Assembly (NCBI GenBank): GCA_002433465.1
Contig: DJIE01000214.1
Span: 1-16,807, forward strand
DNA: 16,807 nucleotides
Origin: Salinisphaera sp. UBA6602
GTDB lineage: Bacteria; Pseudomonadota; Gammaproteobacteria; Nevskiales; Salinisphaeraceae
Direction of reading: 5' to 3'
Both the position numbers and the translations under genes were made by a program. Positions 1-7,253 of this stretch are shown here, in pieces (positions within the stretch are counted from its first letter, which is position 1; each line of letters opens with the position of its first letter). The notes beneath the pieces are model-generated. The model was not told where the DNA came from, made no database searches, and saw only the letters and a program-made list of their open reading frames with translations.

Positions 1-557
1 GCCAGGGCGGCAATCAGGAAGAAGCCCAGGCAGGCCAGCAGCGGGCCGCCGGCAGTCAGGTCACCCAGGCCGACCAGCGTGGCCGGATTGTCGACGACGA
101 TGCCAGCGTTCTTCAGCGCAATAATCGCCAGGAACAGGCCGATACCCGCCGCGATGCCCGAACGCAGCGCCAGCGGAATGCTGTGGATGATCCACTCGCG
201 GATCTTGAAGATCGACAGCAGAAAGAAGATCGCACCGGACAGGAATACCGCACCCAGCGCGGTCTGCCAGGTGTAGCCCATGGTCAACACCACGGTGTAG
301 GTGAAGAAGGCGTTCAGGCCCATGCCCGGCGCCAGCGCTATCGGGTAGTTAGCGACCAGGCCCATGATCGCCGAGCCGATGGCCGCGGCCAGGCAGGTGG
401 CGACGAATACCGCGCCGTGATCCATGCCGGTTTCGGCGAGGATGCTCGGGTTGACGAAGAGGATGTAGGCCATCGTCAGGAAGGTGGTGAGACCGGCGAG
501 GATCTCGGTGCGCAGCGTGGTGTTGTGCGCCTTGAGTTGGAACAGCTTCTCCAGCAT
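1..557 (-). CDS. NCS2 family purine permease, AzgA/PurP-like (3' end cut by window edge)
   Basis: Inner-membrane nucleobase:proton symporter; only the first ~185 residues are in the window. Translating leftwards from the ATG at 557-555 gives a Leu/Gln-rich start, then the family signature LTTFLTMAYILFVNPSIL (residues ~23-40), and later NYPIALAPGMGLNAFFTY. Both are hallmarks of the COG2252 (AzgA/PbuG/PurP/AdeQ) branch, which carries adenine, guanine or hypoxanthine. Alternating hydrophobic and amphipathic segments fit about five transmembrane helices so far. An AGAGGA ribosome-binding site lies 5-6 nt before the start, and a good sigma-70 promoter lies ~105 bp upstream. It is divergent from mocA. 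Exact purine specificity cannot be told from this fragment. Adjacency to the molybdenum enzyme need not be functional, because that enzyme is PaoABC-like and not a xanthine dehydrogenase. Confidence 0.9.
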   Translation of the reverse strand, partial: MLEKLFQLKAHNTTLRTEILAGLTTFLTMAYILFVNPSILAETGMDHGAVFVATCLAAAIGSAIMGLVANYPIALAPGMGLNAFFTYTVVLTMGYTWQTALGAVFLSGAIFFLLSIFKIREWIIHSIPLALRSGIAAGIGLFLAIIALKNAGIVVDNPATLVGLGDLTAGGPLLACLGFFLIAAL

Positions 558-641
558 TTTGATTCCTCTTCTTGCCGGTCGATGATGCGTTGGGGTTGTC
601 TCTCTGGACGACTTGCTCGTTACAGCAAAGCTTATCCGGGC

Positions 642-664
642 GATGCCCGCAAAAGCGGCGCATC
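642..664. repeat. inverted repeat over the permease promoter start region
   Basis: GATGCCCGC, AAAA spacer, GCGGCGCATC: the arms pair except for one extra base. It overlaps the -10 box and the expected transcription start of the leftward permease gene. It could be a repressor operator or a 5' leader hairpin. I do not recognise the site as that of a named regulator. Confidence 0.35.
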
Positions 665-690
665 TTACACCGTCGTTCCAGCCGGTTGAA
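662..690 (-). promoter_or_regulatory. sigma-70-like promoter of the purine permease gene
   Basis: Read on the minus strand: TTCAAC (685-690) as -35, a 17-nt spacer, and TAAGAT (662-667) as -10. The -10 box matches the consensus at five of six positions and the -35 at four of six. It would start transcription near 655, giving a ~100-nt leader before the permease ATG at 557. A near-perfect inverted repeat begins within this -10 box. Confidence 0.5.
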
Positions 691-899
691 TGTGATTAGA
701 GTGACCCGTCAGTTCTGCTTCGTCGGGCTCTGCCACCTCTAAGGCTGGCGCTTGTCCAAAGAGCCAACGGGTGCATCACGCGCCTGTGTCTGCACTGCGG
801 TTTTCGAGGGTGAGATGTTCAAAAGATGCAGCCAAGAGTTCGGGCAGCCATGTAGTCGAGGCCGCGGCTGGGGCGGAACCACCGCAAAGGAGCCTGTAT
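691..899. other. divergent intergenic region upstream of mocA, no gene seen
   Basis: Together with 558-690 this makes a 342-bp gap between the permease and mocA. The frame of mocA stays open upstream to 771, but that stretch has no ribosome-binding site at its start and no resemblance to the family's N-terminus, so I read it as non-coding. I see no convincing promoter consensus for mocA here; TTGTCC near 754 has no good -10 partner. Confidence 0.5.
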
Positions 900-1502
900 A
901 TGCCTGAGCCGATCATGGGGCTGTGCACGCTGGTGCTGGCAGCCGGGCAGGGCAGCCGTTACCGCGAGCTTGTCGATCAAGACAAGCTGCTCGCGCCCAG
1001 CCGTGATACGCCTGCTGCACCCGGCGTGCTGGCCTCGACGCTCGAGTCGCTGGCAGGGATCACGGAGCGACTGGTGGTGGTCACCCGCGAGGATAATCTT
1101 GCGCTGCGCGCTTGGCTTGATCAGCGGGCCGGTTCGTTCGGTGCCGAGGTCTTTACGGTGCGCAGCAACGGTCTGGGCCACAGCCTGGCGCAGGCCATTG
1201 CGCAGTATCCGGCCGAGCGGGGCTGGCTGGTCGCGCTTGGCGACATGCCTTATATCCGCCGCGAAACCATCTGTGGCATTGCCGCTGAAATCCGCCAGGA
1301 GCGGCTGGTGGTGCCGCGCCATGTCGGGCAGCTTGGTCATCCGCGAGGCATCGGTAGTTGCTACCGCTCTCAGGTAATGGCACTCGACGGCGATCGCGGC
1401 GCGCAAGCCTTGTTCAGCGCGGGCCCAGTCACCGAAGTCGAGGTTGATGATGTTGGTGTGCTGCAGGACATCGACCGACCGGAGGATCGCCGAGACGCCT
1501 GA
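900..1502 (+). CDS. mocA: molybdenum cofactor cytidylyltransferase (MocA-like NTP transferase)
   Basis: Transfers CMP from CTP to Mo-molybdopterin, giving the molybdopterin cytosine dinucleotide (MCD) cofactor, in the cytoplasm. The 200-residue length is usual for MocA. Visible motifs are the nucleotide-binding loop LAAGQGSR (13-20; the usual following Gly is replaced here by Tyr-Arg), the metal-binding segment LGDMPYI, then GHPRGIG, LDGDRGAQALF and the terminal DIDRPED, in the family order. The ATG at 900 is chosen because AAGGAG lies at 887-892 and the nucleotide-binding loop then starts near residue 10; the longer open frame back to 771 is not supported. It precedes a PaoABC-type aldehyde oxidoreductase by 224 bp on the same strand. 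In E. coli MocA supplies exactly this enzyme type. MobA (GTP) is the alternative, but MocA fits better by neighbourhood. Confidence 0.82.
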   Translation: MPEPIMGLCTLVLAAGQGSRYRELVDQDKLLAPSRDTPAAPGVLASTLESLAGITERLVVVTREDNLALRAWLDQRAGSFGAEVFTVRSNGLGHSLAQAIAQYPAERGWLVALGDMPYIRRETICGIAAEIRQERLVVPRHVGQLGHPRGIGSCYRSQVMALDGDRGAQALFSAGPVTEVEVDDVGVLQDIDRPEDRRDA

Positions 1503-1726
1503 GGCCGGCGCGGTGCCGATCAGTGGTCGGTGCCTCGCGGGCTGCGGTTGAAGGGCCCAGCACAAACCTGTCGGCCCCTTCCGGTTCCTTCCGGCCCATC
1601 AGCTGAACGTTTTTTCCGACGTGGCAGTCGTACCCCTAAGCGCACGGACAGCGCACCTAATGCCTGAAGTTTTCGGCGATCCTGCACAGAACAGGCAGCC
1701 GAAGACTCCCAAACCGTGAGGCTGCC
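1503..1726 (+). other. mocA-paoA intergenic spacer
   Basis: 224 bp without a gene. It holds a repeated CTTCCGG word (near 1578 and 1589), a weak GGGCC/GGCCC inverted pair, and a T6 run near 1611-1616 without a convincing stem directly before it. The frame of the next gene has an in-frame TAA at 1658-1660 and no start codon between it and 1727. I find no clear promoter, so mocA and the oxidoreductase may or may not share a transcript. Confidence 0.45.
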
Positions 1727-2227
1727 ATGAGCGAAACATCTACCGCTGCAGGTGGGATTTCCGCCTGTTCCATTACCCTCCAACTGAACGGCCAGCGCCG
1801 TGAAGTCGAGGTCTATCCCTGGACCACACTGCTTGATCTGCTGCGCGAACAACTGCACCTGACCGGCACCAAGAAGGGCTGTGACCACGGCCAGTGCGGC
1901 GCCTGCAACGTGCACGTCAACGGCACGGTCATCAACTCCTGTCTGAGCCTCGCGGTGATGCACGACGGCGACGAGATCACTACCGTCGAAGGCCTGTCCG
2001 AAAACGGCGAGCTGCATCCGATCCAGCAGGCGTTTCTGGATGAAGACGCCTATCAGTGCGGCTACTGCACCGCAGGCCAGATGATGACCGCGACCTACGT
2101 GCTGAACAGTTCGCATATCGGCGACAGCGACGACGCCGTGCGCGAAGCCATGAGCGGCAACATCTGTCGCTGCGGCGCCTACAAGAACATCCTCGCGGCG
2201 GTTCAATCCACCCGCGGCAAGGTCTAG
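1727..2227 (+). CDS. paoA: aldehyde oxidoreductase small subunit, two [2Fe-2S] clusters (PaoA-like)
   Basis: Electron-transfer subunit of a molybdenum hydroxylase that oxidises aldehydes to carboxylic acids. The 166 residues show the plant-type ferredoxin fold with C52, C57, C60 and C72 (motif CDHGQCGAC) and the helical domain cluster C111, C114, C147, C149 (CGYC...CRCG). Sequence around these motifs (GTKKGCDHGQCGAC, MSGNICRCGAY) resembles E. coli PaoA as I remember it. Unlike PaoA, which has a ~50-residue Tat leader, this protein begins with a short polar stretch; an in-frame stop at 1658-1660 with no intervening start codon excludes a longer form. The complex should therefore be cytoplasmic. 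GTGAGG at 1716-1721 serves as ribosome-binding site. The 9-bp gap to the next gene indicates one operon. Confidence 0.88.
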   Translation: MSETSTAAGGISACSITLQLNGQRREVEVYPWTTLLDLLREQLHLTGTKKGCDHGQCGACNVHVNGTVINSCLSLAVMHDGDEITTVEGLSENGELHPIQQAFLDEDAYQCGYCTAGQMMTATYVLNSSHIGDSDDAVREAMSGNICRCGAYKNILAAVQSTRGKV

Positions 2228-2236
2228 GAGGCGGCC

Positions 2237-3226
2237 ATGCGAAATTTCGAATATCAGAAAGCCGATAGCGTGAATGCGGCCGTGACCGCCCATGCCGGCC
2301 AGGCCTCGTCCTTCGTGGCCGGCGGCACCACCCTGCTCGACCTGGTCAAGATCGACATCATGCAGCCCGAGCGCGTGGTGGACGTGAACGGTCTGCCGCT
2401 TTACGACGTCGAAGCACTCGACGACGGCCGGCTCAAGATCGGTGCGATGGTCAGCAATACCGATCTCGCCTATCACCCGACGGTGGTCGAAAAATACGCG
2501 GTGCTCTCCGAAGCGCTGTTGTCGGGGGCTTCGACCTCGCTGCGCAACAAGGCAACGACCGGCGGCAACGTGATGCAGCGCGTGCGCTGCCCCTATTTCC
2601 GTGACGGCGTATCGGCCTGCAACAAGCGCGAGCCAGGGTCCGGCTGTGCCGCGATCGGCGGCCATAACCGCAGCGTGCATGCCGTGCTGGGAACCAGCGA
2701 ACAGTGTATTGCGACGCATCCGTCCGATATGTGCGTGGCCATGGCGGCCATCGGCGCAAAAGTGCTCGTGACGGGGCCAAACGGCGAACGCGAAATCGAT
2801 TTCCTCGACTTTCATCTGCTGCCCGGCGATTCGCCGGAGAAAGAGCATGCGCTGGACGTCGACGAATTGATCACCCACGTCGTGCTCGATGCGCCTATCG
2901 AGGGTAGTCGTTCCACCTATCTCAAGCTGCGCGATCGGGCGTCCTACCAGTTTGCGCTGGCGTCCAGCGGCGTGATCGTGGCCACCGAAGGCAACACCAT
3001 TCGGGATGCCCGAATCGCGCTGGGCGGGGTCGGCACCAAACCCTGGCGTGCCCGCGAGGCCGAGCAGGCCCTGATCGGCGAGCCCGCCACCGAGCAAAGC
3101 TTCAAGAAGGCCGCCGAGATCGCTTTCAAGGGCGCCACGCCCTACGAACACAACGCGTTCAAGATTCCGCTCGGCCAGCAGGCGATCGTACGTAGCCTGA
3201 CCCACGCCACCGCGGCCCGAGCGTAG
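2237..3226 (+). CDS. paoB: aldehyde oxidoreductase medium subunit, FAD plus [4Fe-4S] (PaoB-like)
   Basis: FAD-binding subunit (329 aa) that passes electrons from the 2Fe-2S clusters to the final acceptor. The PCMH-type FAD-binding segment VAGGTTLLDLVK (residues ~28-39) and the second FAD region with TTGGNVMQR (~107-115) are clear. Four cysteines, C118 (in RCPYF), C128, C137 and C157 (in CIATHPSDM), match the insertion that carries an additional 4Fe-4S cluster in E. coli PaoB and is absent from ordinary xanthine dehydrogenases. The C-terminal half has the CODH flavoprotein domain (RDRASYQFALAS, ALGGVGTKPWR). A perfect AGGAGG at 2226-2231 overlaps the stop codon of the previous gene. The next gene starts 13 bp downstream. 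Confidence 0.9.
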   Translation: MRNFEYQKADSVNAAVTAHAGQASSFVAGGTTLLDLVKIDIMQPERVVDVNGLPLYDVEALDDGRLKIGAMVSNTDLAYHPTVVEKYAVLSEALLSGASTSLRNKATTGGNVMQRVRCPYFRDGVSACNKREPGSGCAAIGGHNRSVHAVLGTSEQCIATHPSDMCVAMAAIGAKVLVTGPNGEREIDFLDFHLLPGDSPEKEHALDVDELITHVVLDAPIEGSRSTYLKLRDRASYQFALASSGVIVATEGNTIRDARIALGGVGTKPWRAREAEQALIGEPATEQSFKKAAEIAFKGATPYEHNAFKIPLGQQAIVRSLTHATAARA

Positions 3227-3239
3227 AGGACAACCCATC

Positions 3240-5462
3240 ATGACCGACAAGATTCAAGCCAAGATCATCGGTGCGTCCAAGCCGCGTATCGATGGCCCGC
3301 AGAAGCTGCGCGGCGAAGCGATGTACGCCGCCGATCATCATCTGCCGAACATGGCCTATGCCTATGGCGTGTTCAGCACCGTAGCCAGCGGCACGATCGA
3401 CCATATCGATCTGTCGAAAGCGAAACAGATGCCGGGCGTGATCGATATCTTCCATCACGACCATTTCCCTGATCTGTATCGCACCCCGAGCAGCTTTGCC
3501 CAGGAAAACAAGGTGGACGAAACCCGTCTGCCGTTCGAGGACGGCAAGGTTTACTACCCGGGCCAGTTCGTGGCGCTGGTGGTCGCCGATACGTTCGCCA
3601 ACGCCCGGGCGGCCGCCTATGCGGTAAAGGTCGATTACAGCGCCGACGCCGAGCCGATCGCCACGCTCAGTCAGGCGCTCGAGCGCGGCGGCGAGCCCAA
3701 AACGGCCAAGTCCAGCGGCCACAGCCGTGGCAATCCGGATAGCGCCTACGAGTCGTCGACCAACCGTATCGACGTCACCTATGTCACGCCCATGGAAACG
3801 CATAACCCCATGGAGATGCATGCCAGCACGGCGAGCTGGGAAAACGGCGACCTGGTGCTCTACGAAGCGTCGCAGGGGGTGATCTTCGCGCGCAACGTCA
3901 TGGCCAAGGTGTTCGGCCTGGCGCCGGAGCGTGTCGAGGTGCGCTCACCGTTCATCGGGTCCGGGTTTGGCAGCAAGCTCTGGATCTGGCCGCATGCGAT
4001 CGCCGCGGCGGCCGCCTCCCGCGAGGTCGGCCGGCCGGTGCAGCTGGTCGTGCCCCGCCAGCAGATGTTCACCACCACCGGGCATCGCCCGCCCACACAG
4101 CAGCAGATTCGTATCGGCGCCGACGACAACGGCAAGCTCACCGCCCTCACCCACGACTCGATCAACACCACGTCGATGGTCGATACCTATGTGGAAAGCA
4201 CGGGCAGCTGCACGAAGAGTCTCTACGACTGCGAAAATCTGCGCGTAAGCCATGCGACCATCGGCGCCAATCACGGTACGCCGACGTCCATGCGCGCCCC
4301 GGGGGCAGCGCCCGGACTGTTCGCGCTGGAATCAGCCATGGATGAAATGGCCGAAAAGCTGAACATGGACCCGCTCGAGTTTCGCAAGGCGAACTACACC
4401 GAGCGCGACCAGAGCATGGATCTGCCCTTCTCCAGCATCCACCTGATGGAGGCCTTCGATAAGGGCGCAGAGAAATTTGGTTGGGCGAAGCGCGATCACG
4501 CGGTCGGCTCGATGCGCGACGGCGACGAAATCATCGGCTGGGGCATGGCCGCCTGCAACTGGGAAGCGCTGAAGATGAACTGCGATGCGCGGGTTTCGCT
4601 GCGTGCCGACGGTACGGCGTATGCCTCCTGTGCAACCCAGGATATCGGCACCGGCACCTACACGATCGTGGCCCAGGCGGTATCCTCGATCACCGGTATT
4701 CCGCTCGACAAGATCGAGGTGGAGCTGGGCGACTCGAGCTACCCGAGCGGCCCGGTGTCGGGCGGTTCCTGGGCCACGGCCACCACCCTGCCCGCCATTG
4801 CCGAAGCCACGCGATCGGCCATCGAAGCATTGAAGAGCTATGCCATCGGCGACGGCGGCGCCTTTGCAGGCGCCAAGGCCGACGATCTGAGCTTCGACGA
4901 CGGTAAGCTCAGCGACGGTGATGGCAAATCGGTCGCCTATACCGACGTACTCGGGCAGCTCAAGCTGGCCAACGCCGACGGCGAGGCCCACACCCCGGGC
5001 GCCCCCCAGGGCGAATATTCCTTCCGCTCCTTCGGTGCCCATTTCGTCGAGGTTCGCTGGGATCCGGGCATCTCCCGCCTGCGGGTATCCCGTGTGGTCA
5101 GCGCTATCGACGTGGGTCAGATCATCAACGAAAAGACCTCGGCGAATCAGGTCGAAGGCGCGATCGCGATGGGTATCGGCATGGCGTTGTTCGAGGCCAC
5201 CGAGTACGACGAACGCTCGGGGCTACCGGTGAACAACAACTATGCCGAATACCTTGTTCCGGTACATGCCGATCAGCCCGATTCGGTGGATGTCATTCTG
5301 CTCGACCACCCGGACTATGCCTTCAACGAGTTTGGCGCGCGTGGCATCGGCGAGATCGGTGTGACAGGAATGGCGGCAGCGGTTGCCAACGCCGTGCACC
5401 ATGCCACCGGCAAGCGAATTCGCGAGTTGCCGATTCGTCTTGAACAGCTGATGAGCGCATAG
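3240..5462 (+). CDS. paoC: aldehyde oxidoreductase large subunit, Moco-binding catalytic subunit (PaoC-like)
   Basis: Catalytic subunit (740 aa, close to E. coli PaoC) holding the mononuclear Mo cofactor; hydroxylates aldehydes to acids with water as oxygen donor. The N-terminal a/b hammerhead domain (RIDGPQKLRGEAMYAAD, ~16-32) is followed by Moco-binding segments: GFGSK (242-246), MRAPG (about 350), QDIGTGTYTI, and GARGIGEIGVTG with the catalytic base E705. AGAGGA at 3225-3230 precedes the ATG and also overlaps the upstream stop. The cofactor should be the MCD form, consistent with mocA upstream. No PaoD/XdhC-like insertion chaperone follows; the next gene is a regulator beyond a terminator. 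The substrate is unknown: aromatic or aliphatic aldehydes are typical of the family. Confidence 0.9.
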   Translation: MTDKIQAKIIGASKPRIDGPQKLRGEAMYAADHHLPNMAYAYGVFSTVASGTIDHIDLSKAKQMPGVIDIFHHDHFPDLYRTPSSFAQENKVDETRLPFEDGKVYYPGQFVALVVADTFANARAAAYAVKVDYSADAEPIATLSQALERGGEPKTAKSSGHSRGNPDSAYESSTNRIDVTYVTPMETHNPMEMHASTASWENGDLVLYEASQGVIFARNVMAKVFGLAPERVEVRSPFIGSGFGSKLWIWPHAIAAAAASREVGRPVQLVVPRQQMFTTTGHRPPTQQQIRIGADDNGKLTALTHDSINTTSMVDTYVESTGSCTKSLYDCENLRVSHATIGANHGTPTSMRAPGAAPGLFALESAMDEMAEKLNMDPLEFRKANYTERDQSMDLPFSSIHLMEAFDKGAEKFGWAKRDHAVGSMRDGDEIIGWGMAACNWEALKMNCDARVSLRADGTAYASCATQDIGTGTYTIVAQAVSSITGIPLDKIEVELGDSSYPSGPVSGGSWATATTLPAIAEATRSAIEALKSYAIGDGGAFAGAKADDLSFDDGKLSDGDGKSVAYTDVLGQLKLANADGEAHTPGAPQGEYSFRSFGAHFVEVRWDPGISRLRVSRVVSAIDVGQIINEKTSANQVEGAIAMGIGMALFEATEYDERSGLPVNNNYAEYLVPVHADQPDSVDVILLDHPDYAFNEFGARGIGEIGVTGMAAAVANAVHHATGKRIRELPIRLEQLMSA

Positions 5463-5476
5463 CACGTGGCGGTATG

Positions 5477-5508
5477 CACGAGGGCGGCTGCGGCCGCCCT
5501 TCGTGTTT
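5477..5508 (+). terminator. Rho-independent terminator after paoC
   Basis: Stem CACGAGGGCGGC (5477-5488), loop TGCG, stem GCCGCCCTTCGTG (5493-5505) with a single bulged base, followed by a short TTT run. It sits 14 bp past the paoC stop and separates the oxidoreductase operon from the regulator gene. Confidence 0.75.
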
Positions 5509-5624
5509 GTGGCACGCCCTTTGTCGATTCATCAATTTTATTCGCCTCTAGCGTTAAACCTTTGTGCCGGAACGATGTCTTAGAGCGTATCGCTGCTGGA
5601 TATCAATTAAGGCAAAACGTGACG

Positions 5625-6290
5625 ATGGACGTATTGATCATCGAGTCCGACGATCGCCGGGCGATCGATATCGGCGATTATCTGAGCAGTCGGGGTGACG
5701 ATCCGGATTTCGCCTCCGATGGCGCCTTGGCAATTCGCCTTTGCGATGCACATCGCTACGATGCGGTCATTCTCGATCCCGACCCGCCAAGGGTCGATGG
5801 GGACGGGCTATGCAGCCGCCTGCGTGCCGGCCTCGGTTCCGGCCCGCCCATCCTTGTACTCACCGGCAGCGACCGGGCGCCCCGCGAGCCGATCGCCAAT
5901 ATCGAGAACTGCGTATTGGCGTCCAACGAATTGCCAGACCTTTATGCCCGTCTCGAGTCGGCGGTGCATTACAAGCGACGGCGGCTCAAATCGGTCGGTA
6001 GCGCGGCCCTCCAGCTCGACCCCGATCTGGGCGTTGCCCACTGTGCCGGCGAAACGGTGCCACTGGCCCCGACGAGCTACCGCATCCTGGAACTGCTGGT
6101 TCAGGCGCATCCCGACATCGTCCTGCGCGAAACCATCGAGAACGCGGTCTGGCCGGAGTGCCGGCCGGCGTCGGAAGCCGCCCTGCGCGGCCACGTGCAC
6201 AGGCTTCGCCAGCTGCTCGCCGAAGTGGGCGGGGAATCGCTCATTCGTACCGTACGCGGCGTGGGCTATCGGTTGAGCGACGCCGTCTAA
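5625..6290 (+). CDS. OmpR/PhoB-family response regulator with degenerate receiver domain
   Basis: DNA-binding transcription regulator. From the ATG the protein has 221 residues: a receiver domain (1-~120) and a C-terminal winged helix (APTSYRILELLVQAHP, then AALRGHVHRLRQLL and TVRGVGYRL). The phosphoacceptor-position Asp is kept (D51 in VILD), and T79 is kept in LTGSD. The acidic pair reads E7-S8 instead of two acids, and the conserved switch Lys before Pro is missing (VLASNELPDL). Phosphorylation may therefore be weak or absent. An in-frame GTG at 5619 is an equally possible start: AAGG at 5609-5612 is 6 nt before it but 12 nt before the ATG. The frame also stays open back through the paoC terminator, which I do not count as coding. 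No histidine kinase gene is in the window. It lies between the pao and xox genes and may control either. Confidence 0.8.
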   Translation: MDVLIIESDDRRAIDIGDYLSSRGDDPDFASDGALAIRLCDAHRYDAVILDPDPPRVDGDGLCSRLRAGLGSGPPILVLTGSDRAPREPIANIENCVLASNELPDLYARLESAVHYKRRRLKSVGSAALQLDPDLGVAHCAGETVPLAPTSYRILELLVQAHPDIVLRETIENAVWPECRPASEAALRGHVHRLRQLLAEVGGESLIRTVRGVGYRLSDAV

Positions 6291-6469
6291 GCGCCGGGCT
6301 AGCGGGCGGCCGCAGGCGAGCGACGGCCATGGTGTATCTACACGTCGCGGTCTGCGGTTCGAACGCGCCTGCTTTGCCATACGGGGCGGCCAAGTCGCGT
6401 TTGCGCCCCTGGCCCGGATCGGTGCAATGTAAGCCGGCACCTATACAAAAATAATTATGGAGGAGACCG

Positions 6470-6850
6470 ATGCGATACATGCTGCCGCTGCTGGCCGCGG
6501 GCGGGCTGTGCCTGCCGCTGCCGGCGCTCGCCGATAGAACCCCCGCCCATGACTACCCGACACAGGCCCGGGTCGAATATGCCTACGAGTGCATGAATCG
6601 CCTCGGTGGCGAGAACTACGACACGCTCTACAAATGCTCATGCAGCATCGACTACATTGCCGATCGGCTGCCCTATGACGAGTACGTCACCCTTGATACC
6701 TACCAGCGTGGCCAGAATGCCGCTGGCGAGCGCCCCGAGGTTTTGCGTGAAGGCTCGATCGCCCGTGAGAGTCGAAATCGACTGGCTGCCATCAAGGCGC
6801 AGGCGGCGCAGCAATGCCTGATCGAGCCGAGCACCGGCACGCGCGACTGA
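6470..6850 (+). CDS. small secreted protein with four cysteines, unknown function, next to xoxF
   Basis: 126 residues. A signal peptide (hydrophobic 5-20, cleavage likely after ALA at 21) implies a periplasmic protein of ~105 residues with C41, C56, C58 and C116, the middle pair in YKCSCSIDYIAD. The even number suggests two disulfides or a metal or haem site, but there is no CxxCH motif. From memory, small exported proteins with a similar ECM...YDTLYKC.C.ID pattern occur beside quinoprotein alcohol dehydrogenase genes; I cannot name the family. GGAGGAG (6459-6465) is a strong ribosome-binding site. A TATACA box at 6442-6447 could be the -10 of its own promoter, though the -35 region is poor. 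It is followed by a terminator and is therefore probably expressed apart from xoxF. Confidence 0.72.
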   Translation: MRYMLPLLAAGGLCLPLPALADRTPAHDYPTQARVEYAYECMNRLGGENYDTLYKCSCSIDYIADRLPYDEYVTLDTYQRGQNAAGERPEVLREGSIARESRNRLAAIKAQAAQQCLIEPSTGTRD

Positions 6851-6880
6851 GGCTTTTCGGGCGATTCGACAGCCTTTTTT
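6850..6880 (+). terminator. probable terminator after the small secreted protein
   Basis: Stem AGGCT (6850-6854) pairs with AGCCT (6871-6875), with a further inner TCG/CGA pairing, and is followed directly by T6 (6875-6880). The stem is short and imperfect, but the U-tract is good and the position right after the stop codon is fitting. Confidence 0.5.
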
Positions 6881-6883
6881 CAT

Positions 6884-6923
6884 AGACCTTGGTCTTACTC
6901 AAACCACTGTAAAACGACGGTTT
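6884..6923. promoter_or_regulatory. two inverted repeats far upstream of xoxF
   Basis: AGACC-TT-GGTCT (6884-6895) and AAACC-N13-GGTTT (6901-6923) lie side by side in the 455-bp gap before xoxF. The dense symmetry in non-coding DNA suggests protein binding sites, but the arms are only 5 bp each and I do not recognise a known operator. Confidence 0.25.
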
Positions 6924-7032
6924 ATGCTGCGCCGCAGCGCGCTGGGAGCCGATCCGGGTCCGCGCTTTGAAGGCACTCCTATGGTGAATTAGGCGTATGT
7001 GGGAAACGAACGCATGTGCGTGACATGCATCT

Positions 7033-7053
7033 GTCCGGATCGCGGACTTTTTT
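7033..7053 (+). terminator. terminator-like hairpin upstream of xoxF
   Basis: GTCCG (7033-7037), loop GATCG, CGGAC (7043-7047), T6 (7048-7053). A 5-bp GC-rich stem with a perfect U-tract. It may back up the terminator at 6850-6880 or, if transcription of xoxF starts further upstream than assumed, act as an attenuator in the leader. Confidence 0.4.
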
Positions 7054-7085
7054 CACAGCTGTTGCAGCGCGGGCGTTCGGCTCGG

Positions 7086-7120
7086 TCGGGAAAAGATCCC
7101 GCCCATCAGGATCGGGAAAA
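7086..7120 (+). repeat. direct repeat TCGGGAAAA upstream of the xoxF promoter
   Basis: TCGGGAAAA occurs at 7086-7094 and again at 7112-7120, 26 bp apart start to start. Between them TCCCG (7097-7101) can pair with either CGGGA copy (7087-7091 or 7113-7117). The repeats lie about 40-75 bp upstream of the candidate -35 box, where an activator would bind. Confidence 0.3.
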
Positions 7121-7158
7121 AATGACTTGCAACACGCGTTTCGAGTTCTTCGAATCCG

Positions 7159-7187
7159 TTGACGCCACCGTTGCGCCGTGCTATCGA
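7159..7187 (+). promoter_or_regulatory. candidate xoxF promoter
   Basis: TTGACG (7159-7164), 17-nt spacer, TATCGA (7182-7187), with TGC directly before the -10 as in an extended -10 promoter. The -35 matches the consensus at five of six positions and the -10 at only three. Start of transcription near 7194 would give a ~112-nt leader. A TTCGA-type inverted repeat (7140-7154) ends five bases before the -35 box. Confidence 0.4.
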
Positions 7188-7219
7188 AAACGTGAGGGGA
7201 TTGACCGGACGCACCGTTC

Positions 7220-7253
7220 GTACAGGCCCCGCTCGGCACGGCCTGATCCGTAC
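7220..7253 (+). other. hairpin in the xoxF 5' leader
   Basis: CAGGCC (7223-7228) and GGCCTG (7240-7245) form a perfect 6-bp stem; outer GTA/TAC bases (7220-7222, 7251-7253) can extend it past an internal bulge. It is followed by an A6 run, not U, so it is not a terminator. It could stabilise the mRNA or be regulatory. I see no known riboswitch fold. Confidence 0.3.

Noticed and set aside
819..1565. 248-codon minus-strand open frame opposite mocA
   Set aside because: mocA on the plus strand has the nucleotidyltransferase motifs and a good ribosome-binding site; this frame has neither.
1520..3250. 576-codon minus-strand open frame opposite the pao genes
   Set aside because: Shadow of the PaoA- and PaoB-like genes; no ribosome-binding site and no family resemblance.
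5466..5618. N-terminal extension of the response regulator
   Set aside because: It would run through the paoC terminator, and the receiver domain begins only at 5619/5625.
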